A DNA stretch of 64,000 nucleotides from an uncultured Oscillospiraceae bacterium (GTDB taxonomy: Bacteria; Bacillota; Clostridia; Oscillospirales; Oscillospiraceae). Under the pieces are notes generated by a model. It saw only the letters and a list, made by a program, of their open reading frames with translations. It was not told where the DNA came from and made no database searches. The position numbers were made by a program, and so were the translations under genes. Positions 1-9,127 of this stretch are shown here, piece by piece; the first letter of the stretch is position 1; each line of letters starts with the position of its first letter. The stretch spans positions 1 to 64,000 of the forward strand of contig CATKZW010000010.1 of NCBI GenBank assembly GCA_949841465.1, given 5' to 3'.

Positions 1-1259
<1,259 letters not shown>

Positions 1260-1548
1260 AGAAAGTTCCTCCTCATAAATATATAGTGTATTAATGGCAG
1301 CGCCCGGGTCCGAAAACGGAGGCGGACGCGAGCTGATGGTACTGGTGGAAAACCATCTCCCACCAGCTACACAGTATAGCATAACTTCCCCTTTAAATCC
1401 ATGATATTTTGGGTGTGCATGTTAAAGTTTCCACAAAATCAGCGTTTTGCCCAACCAAAAATGGGAGGGTGTGGGCGAAATGGGAGCACTTTGACGAACA
1501 GGGGAGCGGCGGAAAAATCTGTCTGTGTGGAATCTGGGAAAAAGCGTC

Positions 1549-1588
1549 AAAAAGGAAAGCCCCCGGCCTCTGATAAAGAGGCCGGGGG
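1549..1588 (-). terminator. Intrinsic terminator of the ferredoxin gene
   Basis: An 11-bp perfect GC-rich stem (1560-1570 with 1578-1588) and 7-nt loop is followed on the reverse strand by a T-rich stretch (1549-1559). It lies 16 bases past the ferredoxin stop codon. Confidence 0.85.
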
Positions 1589-1603
1589 CCAGGCTTTGCC
1601 GGA

Positions 1604-1774
1604 TTATTCGGCGGAGATGGCGCCCGTGGGGCAGGTGCCCTCGCAAGCGCCGCAGTCGATGCAGGCGCCGGCGTCGATCTCCATATGATCGCTGCCCATG
1701 GAAATAGCGCCCACGGGGCAGGAGCTCTCACAAGCGCCGCAGGATACGCAGGCGTCACCGATTTTACGTGCCAT
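1604..1774 (-). CDS. 2x[4Fe-4S] ferredoxin, clostridial type
   Basis: Small electron carrier of 56 residues, cytosolic. It has two classical cysteine clusters: CVSCGACESSCP in the first half and CIDCGACEGTCP in the second, each giving CxxCxxCxxxC and followed by P. This pattern binds two low-potential [4Fe-4S] centres, and the length matches clostridial ferredoxin (about 55 residues). The ATG at 1774 follows a good GGAGGTG Shine-Dalgarno. A reverse-strand promoter (TTGCAT, 16 bp, TACAAT) lies in 1815-1842, and a strong terminator follows, so it is probably monocistronic. The partner enzymes (pyruvate:ferredoxin oxidoreductase, hydrogenase, Rnf) are not in the window. Confidence 0.96.
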   Translation of the reverse strand: MARKIGDACVSCGACESSCPVGAISMGSDHMEIDAGACIDCGACEGTCPTGAISAE

Positions 1775-1814
1775 GTGTATTACACCTCCAAAGTAATGTT
1801 TTGAACCGCTTCCT

Positions 1815-1842
1815 ATTGTACCACATCCTGCGGAAAATGCAA
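1815..1842 (-). promoter_or_regulatory. Sigma-A type promoter of the ferredoxin gene
   Basis: On the reverse strand the -35 TTGCAT (1837-1842) is separated by 16 bp from the -10 TACAAT (1815-1820), about 40 bases upstream of the ferredoxin ATG. Confidence 0.6.
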
Positions 1843-1942
1843 GTTAAAATTTTGACCGGGGGAAATGTATAATTTCAGCTAAAATTTCCCATCCTTGCCA
1901 AGTGACGATATCATTGCCTTCGGCGGCGGTGGGAGTGATGAC

Positions 1943-4036
1943 GTGGAACGGCTGAGTATATTTCAAAGATTGCGGGGTTTTTTTATGATGGATCGGAACA
2001 AGGGGGAGCAGACGCCCCAGAACACGGCGGGCCGTCCGGGGGGCGACCCCCAGGCGCTGTACCGGGAGGAGCGCCCCCGAGCCCGGGAGGGGGCGGACAC
2101 CCGCCTCACCGACCGGTTTTCCCGGGACCTGACCAGGATGGCGGCCATGGGGGCGCTGGACCCCCTGGTGGGCCGGGAGCAGGAGGTGGGTCGGGTGATC
2201 CAGATCCTGGCCCGGCGGACCAAGAACAACCCCGCCCTCATCGGCGAGCCCGGCGTGGGCAAGACGGCGGTGGCGGAGGGCCTGGCGCTGCGCATGGCGT
2301 CCGGGGCGGTGCCCGAGCCCCTGCGGGGCAAGCGGCTGCTGAGCCTGGACCTGGTGTCCATGGTGGCGGGCACCAAATACCGGGGCGAATTTGAGGAGCG
2401 GGTGAACCAGGTGCTGGCCGAGGTGCGCCGGGCGGGGAACGTGATCCTGTTTCTGGATGAGCTCCACAATATTGTGGGAGCGGGGTCCGCCGAGGGGGCC
2501 ATCGACGCGGCCAACATCCTCAAACCCGCCCTGAGCCGGGGTGAAATTCAGGTCGTCGGCGCCACCACCCTGGAGGAGTACCGAAAGTATATCGAAAAGG
2601 ACGCGGCGCTGGAGCGCCGGTTCCAGCCCGTGCGGGTGGAGGAGCCCACCCCGGACCAGGCCAAGGCCATCCTGCGTGGCCTGCGCCGCCGGTATGAGGA
2701 GCACCACGGCCTGACCATCTCCGACGGGGCCATCGACGCGGCGGTGGAATTGAGCCAGCGATACCTTCCCGACCGGTTCCTGCCCGACAAGGCCATCGAC
2801 CTCATCGACGAGGGGGCGGCCCGGATGCGGGTGGAGGAGGAGGTGCCCATCAGCCTTCGGGCGCTGTCCGACCGGGCGGAGCGGGCGGCCCGGGAGAAGG
2901 CCCAGGCCATCGCCATGCAGGACTTTGAGCGGGCGGCCATCCTCCGGGACGCGGAGGCCGACTTCCGCCGGGAGCTGGACCGCAAGCAGAGCCGTCAGAA
3001 GGGCGGCACCGCCCGGGAGCTGGGCCGGGAGGAGATCGCGGCGGTGCTTTCCCAGTGGACGGGCATCCCGCTGGAGTCCATCACCAAGGGCGAGGCCAAG
3101 CGGCTGCTGGAGCTGGAAGGGGAGCTCCACCGCCGGGTGGTGGGGCAGGAGAAGGCGGTGTCCGCCGTGGCGGCGGCCATCCGGCGCAGCCGGGTGGGCC
3201 TGAAGGAGCCCAACCGCCCCATCGGGGTGTTCCTGTTCATGGGGCCCACCGGGGTGGGCAAGACGGAGCTGTGCCGGGCCCTGGCGGCGGCGCTGTTCGG
3301 CAGCGAGGAGGCGCTGATCCGCTTCGACATGTCCGAGTATATGGAGAAGCACGCCGCCTCCCGGCTGGTGGGGTCCCCTCCCGGCTACGTGGGCCACGAG
3401 GAGGGCGGACAGCTCACCGAGCAGGTCCGCCGCCGCCCCTGGTCGGTGGTGCTGTTCGACGAGCTGGAAAAGGCCCATGACGATTTGCAGAACATCCTCC
3501 TCCAGGTGATGGAGGACGGCCAGCTCACCGACGGTCAGGGCCGCAGGGCGGACTTTCGCAACACGGTGGTGGTGATGACCTCCAACATCGGGGCGCAGAA
3601 GCTGGTGAGCAAGTCGCCCCCCCTGGGCTTTGCCGGGGGAAACTCCGACGACAAGCGCCGGGAGGCGGTGATGGCGGAGCTGAAGGGCCGCTTCAAGCCG
3701 GAGTTTCTCAACCGCCTGGACGAGGTGATCCTGTTCGACCGCCTGGAGCGCCGGGACCTGGAGCGCATCGCACTGCGGATGCTGGGAAACGTGCGGGGCC
3801 GCCTGTCCGAGCTGGGGGTGGACCTGGACGCCAAGTGGGAGGCGGTGTCCCTGCTGGCCGACCCCGGCGGGGAGCGGGAGCAGGGGGCCCGTCCCATCCG
3901 CCGGGCGGTGCGCCGCAGGGTGGAGGAGCCCGCCGCCGACCTGCTGCTGTCCGAGCAGCTGGGGGCGGGGGACACCCTGTGCCTGGCCGTGGAGCGGGAG
4001 GACATCGTCCTGCGGACGGAAAAGCGGGAGGTCTGA
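1943..4036 (+). CDS. ClpC-type AAA+ unfoldase lacking the N-terminal Clp-N domain
   Basis: Two-ring Hsp100 ATPase that unfolds proteins, probably for ClpP. Two AAA modules are clear: Walker A GEPGVGKT near residue 103 with Walker B LFLDEL, and Walker A GPTGVGKT near residue 435. Between them lies a short UVR-like middle domain (around residues 315-350, with [11 protein letters not shown]), as in ClpC and not the long ClpB coiled coil. A ClpP-docking tripeptide LGF occurs in the second module (SPPLGFAGG). At about 697 residues it is some 110 shorter than B. subtilis ClpC, because the paired Clp-N repeats are replaced by about 70 charged residues. I chose GTG at 1943 because GGGAG lies 7 nt upstream; ATG 1985/1988 or TTG 1895 are alternatives. 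No mcsA/mcsB/ctsR is adjacent. Confidence 0.9.
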   Translation: MERLSIFQRLRGFFMMDRNKGEQTPQNTAGRPGGDPQALYREERPRAREGADTRLTDRFSRDLTRMAAMGALDPLVGREQEVGRVIQILARRTKNNPALIGEPGVGKTAVAEGLALRMASGAVPEPLRGKRLLSLDLVSMVAGTKYRGEFEERVNQVLAEVRRAGNVILFLDELHNIVGAGSAEGAIDAANILKPALSRGEIQVVGATTLEEYRKYIEKDAALERRFQPVRVEEPTPDQAKAILRGLRRRYEEHHGLTISDGAIDAAVELSQRYLPDRFLPDKAIDLIDEGAARMRVEEEVPISLRALSDRAERAAREKAQAIAMQDFERAAILRDAEADFRRELDRKQSRQKGGTARELGREEIAAVLSQWTGIPLESITKGEAKRLLELEGELHRRVVGQEKAVSAVAAAIRRSRVGLKEPNRPIGVFLFMGPTGVGKTELCRALAAALFGSEEALIRFDMSEYMEKHAASRLVGSPPGYVGHEEGGQLTEQVRRRPWSVVLFDELEKAHDDLQNILLQVMEDGQLTDGQGRRADFRNTVVVMTSNIGAQKLVSKSPPLGFAGGNSDDKRREAVMAELKGRFKPEFLNRLDEVILFDRLERRDLERIALRMLGNVRGRLSELGVDLDAKWEAVSLLADPGGEREQGARPIRRAVRRRVEEPAADLLLSEQLGAGDTLCLAVEREDIVLRTEKREV

Positions 4037-4042
4037 CAAAAG

Positions 4043-4076
4043 GCGGAGGGAGGCGGGGGCTTCCCTCCGCTTTTTT
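4043..4076 (+). terminator. Intrinsic terminator after the Clp ATPase gene
   Basis: A 9-bp stem (4043-4051 with 4062-4070) is followed directly by six T residues, 6 bases after the stop codon. Confidence 0.88.
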
Positions 4077-4148
4077 GCCGGGGCAGGCTTTACAAAGCCG
4101 GGGCGTTCCGATAAAATGAACAAAATAAATGCTTTGGAGGTTTGACCA

Positions 4149-4679
4149 ATGATTGAATATCGAGCTGTTTCCGCCGGCGAGCTGGACCGGGAGCTGTTCC
4201 GGCCCTTTATCCGGCATCAGGTGGTGGTCAAGTGCTGGCGGAGGGATGGGGGCGAATGGGTGATCCGGGACGACCCGTTTATTGACGACTGGTCGGAGGA
4301 GGACTACGGGTTCCTGGTGTCCTGCCTGAAAAACACGGTGAGCACCGGCGGCCTGGTGCTGGGCGCGTTCCTTGACGGGGAGCTGAAGGGCTTTGCCTCA
4401 GTGGAGCCGGAGCTGTTCGGCGGGGAGCATTGTTATCTGGATTTATCCAGCATCCACGTGTCCGAGGACATGCGGGGACAGGGGATCGGCGCGGCGCTGT
4501 TTGCCGCGGCCAAGGACTGGGCCCGCGCCCACGGGGGGAGGAAGCTGTACATATCCGCCCACTCGGCGGTGGAGAGCCAGGCGTTTTACCGGAGGATGGG
4601 ATGTGTGGAGGCCCAGGAGTACAACCGGAAGCATGTGGAGGCGGAGCCCTTTGACTGCCAGCTGGAGTGCGTGCTGTGA
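4149..4679 (+). CDS. GNAT-family N-acetyltransferase
   Basis: Acetyl-CoA-dependent acetyltransferase of 176 residues; the substrate cannot be read from sequence. The acetyl-CoA pyrophosphate-binding motif A is visible as RGQGIGAALF (near residue 113), preceded by a hydrophobic strand and followed by the helix of motif B and a late FYRRMG segment typical of GNAT enzymes. The first 70 residues are less conserved and probably carry substrate specificity. The ATG at 4149 has TTGGAGG about 8 nt upstream. It is flanked by terminators at 4043-4076 and 4698-4728 and is likely a single-gene unit. The fold call is secure and the specific role unknown. Confidence 0.88.
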   Translation: MIEYRAVSAGELDRELFRPFIRHQVVVKCWRRDGGEWVIRDDPFIDDWSEEDYGFLVSCLKNTVSTGGLVLGAFLDGELKGFASVEPELFGGEHCYLDLSSIHVSEDMRGQGIGAALFAAAKDWARAHGGRKLYISAHSAVESQAFYRRMGCVEAQEYNRKHVEAEPFDCQLECVL

Positions 4680-4697
4680 CGGCAAAAACAGAGTGCG

Positions 4698-4728
4698 GCG
4701 GCGGGGGAGACTCCGCCGCTGTTTTTTT
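4698..4728 (+). terminator. Intrinsic terminator after the GNAT gene
   Basis: A 7-bp GC stem (4698-4704 with 4713-4719) with an 8-nt loop, followed by a run of seven T residues. Confidence 0.8.
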
Positions 4729-4739
4729 GAGAGAGAGGC

Positions 4740-4788
4740 TTGACATTGGTCCGAAATCATACTATAATCCGTTGGTATGATTTCGGAC
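4740..4788 (+). promoter_or_regulatory. Consensus sigma-A promoter with a 14-bp perfect palindromic operator (marR autoregulatory site)
   Basis: The -35 TTGACA (4740-4745) and -10 TATAAT (4763-4768) are both perfect consensus with a 17-bp spacer. A perfect 14-bp inverted repeat (GTCCGAAATCATAC at 4749-4762, its complement at 4775-4788) frames the -10 box: one arm fills most of the spacer and the other covers the expected transcription start. The next gene, 15 bp downstream, encodes a MarR protein, so this is most simply its own operator. Binding would block RNA polymerase. Confidence 0.88.
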
Positions 4789-4802
4789 TTGGGAGGCGCG
4801 CC

Positions 4803-5240
4803 ATGGACATTTCCATTTCAAAAGAGATGCGCAGAATGAACCACCTGCTGGGGGAGATCAATGGGACGTATCACGAGGCGGCGGTGAGGCTGGGGCTGTC
4901 GGACAGCGCCATGACGGTGCTGTACACGCTGTGCGGCGAGGGGGGAGCGTGCCCTCTTCAGAAGATTGTCCGGCAGTCCGGGGCCAGCAAGCAGACCATC
5001 AACTCCGCCATCCGCAGGCTGGAGGGGGAGGGGACCGTCCGCCTGGAGCCGGGGGAGGGCCGGGGGAAGAACGTCCGCCTCACCGAGCAGGGCTGGGCGC
5101 TGGCCCGGCGCACGGCGGTTCCGCTGATAGAGCTGGAGGACGAGATCTACGCCTCCTGGACCAAGGAGGAGCTGTGGATGTATCTGGAGCTCACCGAGCG
5201 GTTTCACACCGCCCTGAAAGAAAAAACGAAAGGACTATGA
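4803..5240 (+). CDS. MarR-family transcriptional regulator
   Basis: Dimeric winged-helix repressor of 145 residues. Features visible are a first helix (KEMRRMNHLLGEIN), a core HTH with recognition helix region SGASKQTINSAIRRLE (about residues 58-73), and a wing rich in basic residues (GEGRGKNVRLTEQG, about 83-96), as in MarR proteins. The ATG at 4803 is preferred because GGGAGG lies 7 nt upstream and the promoter -10 is at 4763-4768; an in-frame start at 4740 would lie inside the promoter. The MATE transporter gene starts 50 bp downstream with no terminator in between, so the regulator probably controls itself and the pump in one operon. The inducing ligand is unknown. Confidence 0.94.
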   Translation: MDISISKEMRRMNHLLGEINGTYHEAAVRLGLSDSAMTVLYTLCGEGGACPLQKIVRQSGASKQTINSAIRRLEGEGTVRLEPGEGRGKNVRLTEQGWALARRTAVPLIELEDEIYASWTKEELWMYLELTERFHTALKEKTKGL

Positions 5241-5289
5241 GTAAATCAGAGGACCGGCGGGCGTTCCACGCCGGCCTGGGAGGAACCAA

Positions 5290-6618
5290 ATGAAAATTCA
5301 ACTGTCAGATCATTTTAATTATTCCAAATTACTGCGCTACACCCTGCCCTCCATCGTGATGCTGGTGTTCACCTCCATCTACGGCGTGGTGGACGGCTTT
5401 TTTGTCTCCAACTTTGTGGGCAAGACCTCGTTTACCGCCGTGAATTTCATCTTCCCCGTGCTGATGATTCTGGGGAGCGCGGGCTTCATGCTGGGCACCG
5501 GCGGCGGGGCCCTCATCGCCAAGACCATGGGCGAGGGAAAGGTGGAAAAGGCCAACAGCCTGTTTTCCCTGGTAATCTACGCCGGCATCGCCTGCGGCGC
5601 GGCGCTGGCGGCTATAGGACTGCTCCTCATCAGCCCTATAGCCGCCGCCCTGGGGGCCCAGGGCCAGATGCTGGAGGACAGCGTGACCTATGCCCGGATT
5701 ATCCTGCTGGCCATACCGGCTTTTGTGCTCCAGTATGAGTTCCAGTGCCTGTTTGCCGCGGCGGAGAAGCCCGCGCTGGGCCTGTATGTGACGGTGGCGG
5801 CAGGGGTGACGAATATGGCGCTGGACGGGCTGTTTGTGGCGGTGCTGCGCTGGGGGCTGGAGGGCGCGGCGGCGGCCACCGCCCTGAGCCAGTGCGTGGG
5901 CGGGGTTATTCCGCTGGTCTATTTTGCCCGGCCAAACAGCAGCCTGCTCCGCTTGGGCAAAACACGCTTCGACGGCAGGGCGCTGCGGAAGGCCTGCACC
6001 AACGGCGCGTCGGAGCTGATGAGCAGCATCTCCGGCTCGGTGGTGAGCATGCTCTACAACGCCCAGCTGCTGCGCTACGCCGGGGAGGACGGCGTGGCGG
6101 CCTATGGTGTGCTGATGTACGTCAGCCTGGTGTTCCAGGCGGTGTTCATCGGCTACTCGGTAGGCGCCGCCCCGGTGATCGGCTACCACTACGGGGCGCA
6201 GAACCATGAGGAGCTGCAAAACCTGCGCCGGCGGAGCTTAGCGGTCATCGCCGTGTTCGCGGCGGCCATGTTTGCCGCCGCCCGGCTGCTGGGCAGGCCG
6301 CTGTCCCTGCTGTTCGTGGGGTACGACGCCGAGCTGCTGGCCCTCACCGCCCGGGCGTTCACCATTTTCGCCTTCTCCTTCCTGTTCTCCGGGTTTGCCA
6401 TCTTCGGCTCGTCCTTCTTTACGGCGCTGAACAACGGCCTGGTGTCCGCCGTCATCTCCTTCCTGCGCACGCTGGTGTTCCAGGTGTCGGCGGTGATTGT
6501 CTTCCCGCTTTTCTGGAAGGTGGACGGCATCTGGCTGTCGATTGTAGCGGCAGAGGCGATGGCCGTGGCGGTGACAGCGGCGCTTTTGTGGGCCCTGCGG
6601 AAAAAATATCAATACTGA
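5290..6618 (+). CDS. MATE-family multidrug/cation antiporter
   Basis: Membrane exporter of 442 residues driven by Na+ or H+, expected to expel cationic drugs or metabolites. The protein has the twelve-helix layout of MATE carriers as two homologous halves of about 220 residues, beginning with a TLPSIVMLVFTSIYGVVDGFFVSN segment (shown only in part here as the MATE signature TLPSIVMLVF...YGVVDGFF) and with GxGGGALIAK in the first half. ATG 5290 has GGGAGGAA 6-8 nt upstream. It follows the MarR gene in the same direction, so induction by a pump substrate is likely (inference). A terminator follows at 6628-6659. Confidence 0.93.
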   Translation: MKIQLSDHFNYSKLLRYTLPSIVMLVFTSIYGVVDGFFVSNFVGKTSFTAVNFIFPVLMILGSAGFMLGTGGGALIAKTMGEGKVEKANSLFSLVIYAGIACGAALAAIGLLLISPIAAALGAQGQMLEDSVTYARIILLAIPAFVLQYEFQCLFAAAEKPALGLYVTVAAGVTNMALDGLFVAVLRWGLEGAAAATALSQCVGGVIPLVYFARPNSSLLRLGKTRFDGRALRKACTNGASELMSSISGSVVSMLYNAQLLRYAGEDGVAAYGVLMYVSLVFQAVFIGYSVGAAPVIGYHYGAQNHEELQNLRRRSLAVIAVFAAAMFAAARLLGRPLSLLFVGYDAELLALTARAFTIFAFSFLFSGFAIFGSSFFTALNNGLVSAVISFLRTLVFQVSAVIVFPLFWKVDGIWLSIVAAEAMAVAVTAALLWALRKKYQY

Positions 6619-6627
6619 ACGAGTTGT

Positions 6628-6659
6628 GGCGGCGCTTTTCCAGCGCCGCCGCAATTTTT
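6628..6659 (+). terminator. Intrinsic terminator after the MATE gene
   Basis: A perfect 9-bp stem (6628-6636 with 6642-6650), 5-nt loop, then a T-run at 6655-6659. Confidence 0.85.
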
Positions 6660-6758
6660 GTAGAAAATTTTCTCGTTCACAAAAAATCCATATGCACAGG
6701 GCAAAAATTATGATATAATGCTTTACTAACTGTGACTGTTTGCGAGGAGGGGAGAGCG

Positions 6759-8126
6759 ATGAAACGGCGTTTCCTGTCTGCCGCTCTGGGCGCGGCCCTG
6801 GGGCTGTGCCTCAGCGGCTGCATTTTTGAGCCGGTGGACAACCTGTACGCGCCCCCCGCCCTGCCCCAGGAATACCGGGACCTCCAGAACACCATCGACG
6901 CCACCATGAGCGAGCTGGGGGCGGAGTACGCCACCATCAGCTACGGCAGCAACACCTCCACCATCCAGCTGCTGGACCTGAACGGCGACGGCGAACAGGA
7001 GACGGCGGCGGTGTTTCTCCGGGTGGCCTCCGCCGAGGAGAAGCCCATGCGGGTGTGCCTGTTCCGCCAGGGGGAGGATCAGACCTACCGCCAGTCCGCT
7101 ATGCTGGAGGGCGACGGCACCTCCATCAACTCCGTGGCCTATGAGGACCTGACCGGGGACGGCAGCCGTGAGATCATCGTCAGCTGGCAGCTCAGCGCCG
7201 GCGTTCACACCCTGGCCGCCTACAACGTCAACGGCAGCGGGGCCAACCAGCTGATGAGCACCACATACAACGAGGCCTACACCACTGTGGACCTGGATCA
7301 GGACGGCAGTCAGGAGCTGCTGGTCTTTCAGCAGGACACCACCGGCGAGGGCTATAACCTGGCGGAGTACCACGACTATCAGAACGGGGTGCTGACCCTG
7401 GCCTCCACCGCCCCGCTGTCCGACGGGATGAAGGACGTAATCCGCTCCGAGTCCGGCCGGCTGTCCGACGGGACGCTGGGGGTGTACGTCACCCTGGAGA
7501 CGGAGAACGGCTGGCTCACCGACATCCTTGTCCTGGACCGGGCGGGGCTGAAAAACGTCACCCGGGACGAGGAGAGCGGCGTGAGTCTGCTCACCTCCTG
7601 GACCAACACCGAGGCGGTCACCAACGACATCAACAACGACGGCGTGCTGGAGATCCCCCGGCCCCAGCTGCTCACCCCGCCTGACCCGGACAGCGCCGCC
7701 GCCTCTCAATACCTCATCTACTGGCAGCAGATTGACTCCAAAGGGAAAAGCGCCACCAGCGGCATCACCTATCACTCCTTCACCGACCGGTGGTATCTCA
7801 TCCTGCCCACCGGCTGGGACATCAACAACATCACCGTGGCCCGGGACGACAGCCTCAGCGGGCGGGGCGAGCGGTCGGTGGTGTTCTACTACTGGCCCGA
7901 CCGGGAGGAGGGGGAGCCCAGGCGGTTCCTGACCATTTACCGCCTCACCGGCAGCAACCGCACCGCCCGGTCCACCATGTCCGGGCGGACGGTGCTGTAC
8001 AGCGACAGCGATACCATTTATTCCGTCGTGCTGGATGCCAAGGTGTGGGACTGCGGCCTGGACGAGGCCGGGCTGAGCCAGCGCTTCCGGCCCATCACGG
8101 CGGCGTGGTCCGCCAACAACCGGTGA
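6759..8126 (+). CDS. Lipoprotein with repeated D-x-[DN]-x-D-G acidic loops, linked to a two-component system
   Basis: Predicted membrane-anchored extracytoplasmic lipoprotein of 455 residues. The signal peptide is MKRRFLSAALGAALGLC with lipobox LSGC (modified Cys21). At least four motifs resemble FG-GAP/VCBS or EF-hand-like loops: LDLNGDGEQE, EDLTGDGSRE, VDLDQDGSQE and NDINNDGVLE, so a calcium-binding beta-propeller-like surface domain is plausible. I do not recognise a named family. The ATG at 6759 follows GAGGAGGGGA; a -10 TATAAT sits at 6714-6719 with a poor -35. It ends 42 bp before a response-regulator gene with no terminator, which suggests a lipoprotein-regulator-kinase operon in which the lipoprotein might act as an accessory sensor (inference). 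Confidence 0.8.
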   Translation: MKRRFLSAALGAALGLCLSGCIFEPVDNLYAPPALPQEYRDLQNTIDATMSELGAEYATISYGSNTSTIQLLDLNGDGEQETAAVFLRVASAEEKPMRVCLFRQGEDQTYRQSAMLEGDGTSINSVAYEDLTGDGSREIIVSWQLSAGVHTLAAYNVNGSGANQLMSTTYNEAYTTVDLDQDGSQELLVFQQDTTGEGYNLAEYHDYQNGVLTLASTAPLSDGMKDVIRSESGRLSDGTLGVYVTLETENGWLTDILVLDRAGLKNVTRDEESGVSLLTSWTNTEAVTNDINNDGVLEIPRPQLLTPPDPDSAAASQYLIYWQQIDSKGKSATSGITYHSFTDRWYLILPTGWDINNITVARDDSLSGRGERSVVFYYWPDREEGEPRRFLTIYRLTGSNRTARSTMSGRTVLYSDSDTIYSVVLDAKVWDCGLDEAGLSQRFRPITAAWSANNR

Positions 8127-8168
8127 CGGTGTTGGCAGCGAATTTGAGAAAGTGGGGAACGTATCAAA

Positions 8169-8858
8169 ATGCGCAAGGTACTGGTTTTGGAGGACGAGAC
8201 CAACATCCGCAGCTTTGTGGTCATCAACCTGAAGCGGGCGGGCTATGATACCATTGAGGCCGGCACCGGCGAGGAGGCGCTGGCCCTGATCCAGAAGAAT
8301 CCCGACGTCCAGGTGGCCCTGCTGGACATCATGCTCCCCGGGGAGATGGACGGCTTTGAGGTGTGCCGCCGCATCCGGGCGGGCAATGCCCAGATGGGCA
8401 TCATCATGCTCACCGCCCGCACCCAGGAGATGGACAAGGTCAGCGGCCTGATGACCGGGGCGGACGACTATGTGACCAAGCCCTTCTCCCCGGCGGAGCT
8501 CACCGCCCGGGTGGACGCGCTGTTCCGCCGCACCGGCGGCATGCCCGTGCACGACGTGGACGAGATCTCCCAGCCGCCCTTCCTGCTGAACACCCGCAAC
8601 CGCACCCTGGAGAAGAACGGCAAGCGGGTGAAGCTGACCCAGGTGGAATATTCCATCGTGAAGCTGTTCATGGAGAATCCGGGAAAGGCCCTGGCCCGGG
8701 AGGAGATTCTGGAGGCGGTGTGGGGCAAGGAGTATCTGGGCGAACTGAAAATCGTGGATGTGAACATCCGCCGCCTGCGCATCAAGCTGGAGGACGACCC
8801 CCAGAACCCGGCCCACATCAGCACGGTGTGGGGCTATGGGTATGAATGGGAGACTTGA
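8169..8858 (+). CDS. OmpR/PhoB-family response regulator
   Basis: DNA-binding response regulator of 229 residues. The N-terminal receiver domain has the acidic pair (LEDE, residues 7-10), the phospho-acceptor Asp in LLDIMLPGEMDG (near residue 56), the conserved Thr in MLTAR (near 84) and Lys in TKPFSP (near 107). The C-terminal winged helix contains the typical LTQVEYSIVKLF and VDVNIRRLRIKLEDD segments and ends WGYGYEWET. It is followed 270 bp later by a histidine kinase gene, its likely partner. The last 57 bp of the gene region recur at 9027-9083, see the repeat entry. Confidence 0.95.
   Translation: MRKVLVLEDETNIRSFVVINLKRAGYDTIEAGTGEEALALIQKNPDVQVALLDIMLPGEMDGFEVCRRIRAGNAQMGIIMLTARTQEMDKVSGLMTGADDYVTKPFSPAELTARVDALFRRTGGMPVHDVDEISQPPFLLNTRNRTLEKNGKRVKLTQVEYSIVKLFMENPGKALAREEILEAVWGKEYLGELKIVDVNIRRLRIKLEDDPQNPAHISTVWGYGYEWET
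8795..8851 (+). repeat. Direct repeat, copy 1: functional 3' end of the response-regulator gene
   Basis: 57 bp within the response-regulator gene that match 9027-9083 at 55 of 57 positions. Both mismatches are silent third-position changes (ACG/ACA, GGG/GGA). The frame ends here with a TGA just past the repeat. Confidence 0.92.
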
Positions 8859-9026
8859 CGCGATAGTGGGTCGTCCTCGCGCCGCGTAAGCGGCGTCGGC
8901 GCAGGTGCGCCGCACAAGTGTTTTCGCGGAGCGAAAACCTTGAAATCGGCGGAATTCATTTTCGCCGATTTGAATGAAATTGAGGGGCCCCCGCAAAAGC
9001 CGCCCTTTGGCTTTTGTGGGGAGCGG
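8859..9026 (+). other. Hairpin-rich noncoding insert between the two copies of the response-regulator 3' end
   Basis: 168 bp without an open frame, made almost entirely of inverted repeats: 8920-8927 with 8931-8938, 8943-8951 with 8963-8971, and 8994-9001 with 9009-9016. It separates the regulator stop codon from the duplicated 3' end. Its size, structure and flanking repeats suggest a small non-autonomous mobile or recombinogenic element; no match to a named family is claimed. Confidence 0.6.
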
Positions 9027-9083
9027 CGACCCCCAGAACCCGGCCCACATCAGCACAGTGTGGGGCTATGGATATGAATGGGA
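9027..9083 (+). pseudogene. Direct repeat, copy 2: orphan duplicate of the response-regulator C-terminus
   Basis: This 57-bp copy keeps the reading frame of the regulator C-terminus (GDPQNPAHISTVWGYGYEWE followed by Val and a TGA stop). It has no start codon, no ribosome binding site and no upstream coding sequence. The only differences from copy 1 are silent, so the two ends look like orthologous or recently diverged coding sequence and not random decay. Confidence 0.85.
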
Positions 9084-9127
9084 AGTGTGAGCCGACACGG
9101 TAAATCAGCGGGGAGGAGGTGCTGAGC

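Noticed and set aside
1844-4123. Long reverse-strand open frames opposite the Clp ATPase, and similar long antisense frames at 6726-9056, 9050-10753, 19371-21479 (left half), 22191-24107, 23938-25425, 41664-44114 and 59932-61599
   Set aside because: All lie opposite well-supported genes and have low-complexity His/Gly/Leu/Arg-rich translations without recognizable motifs.
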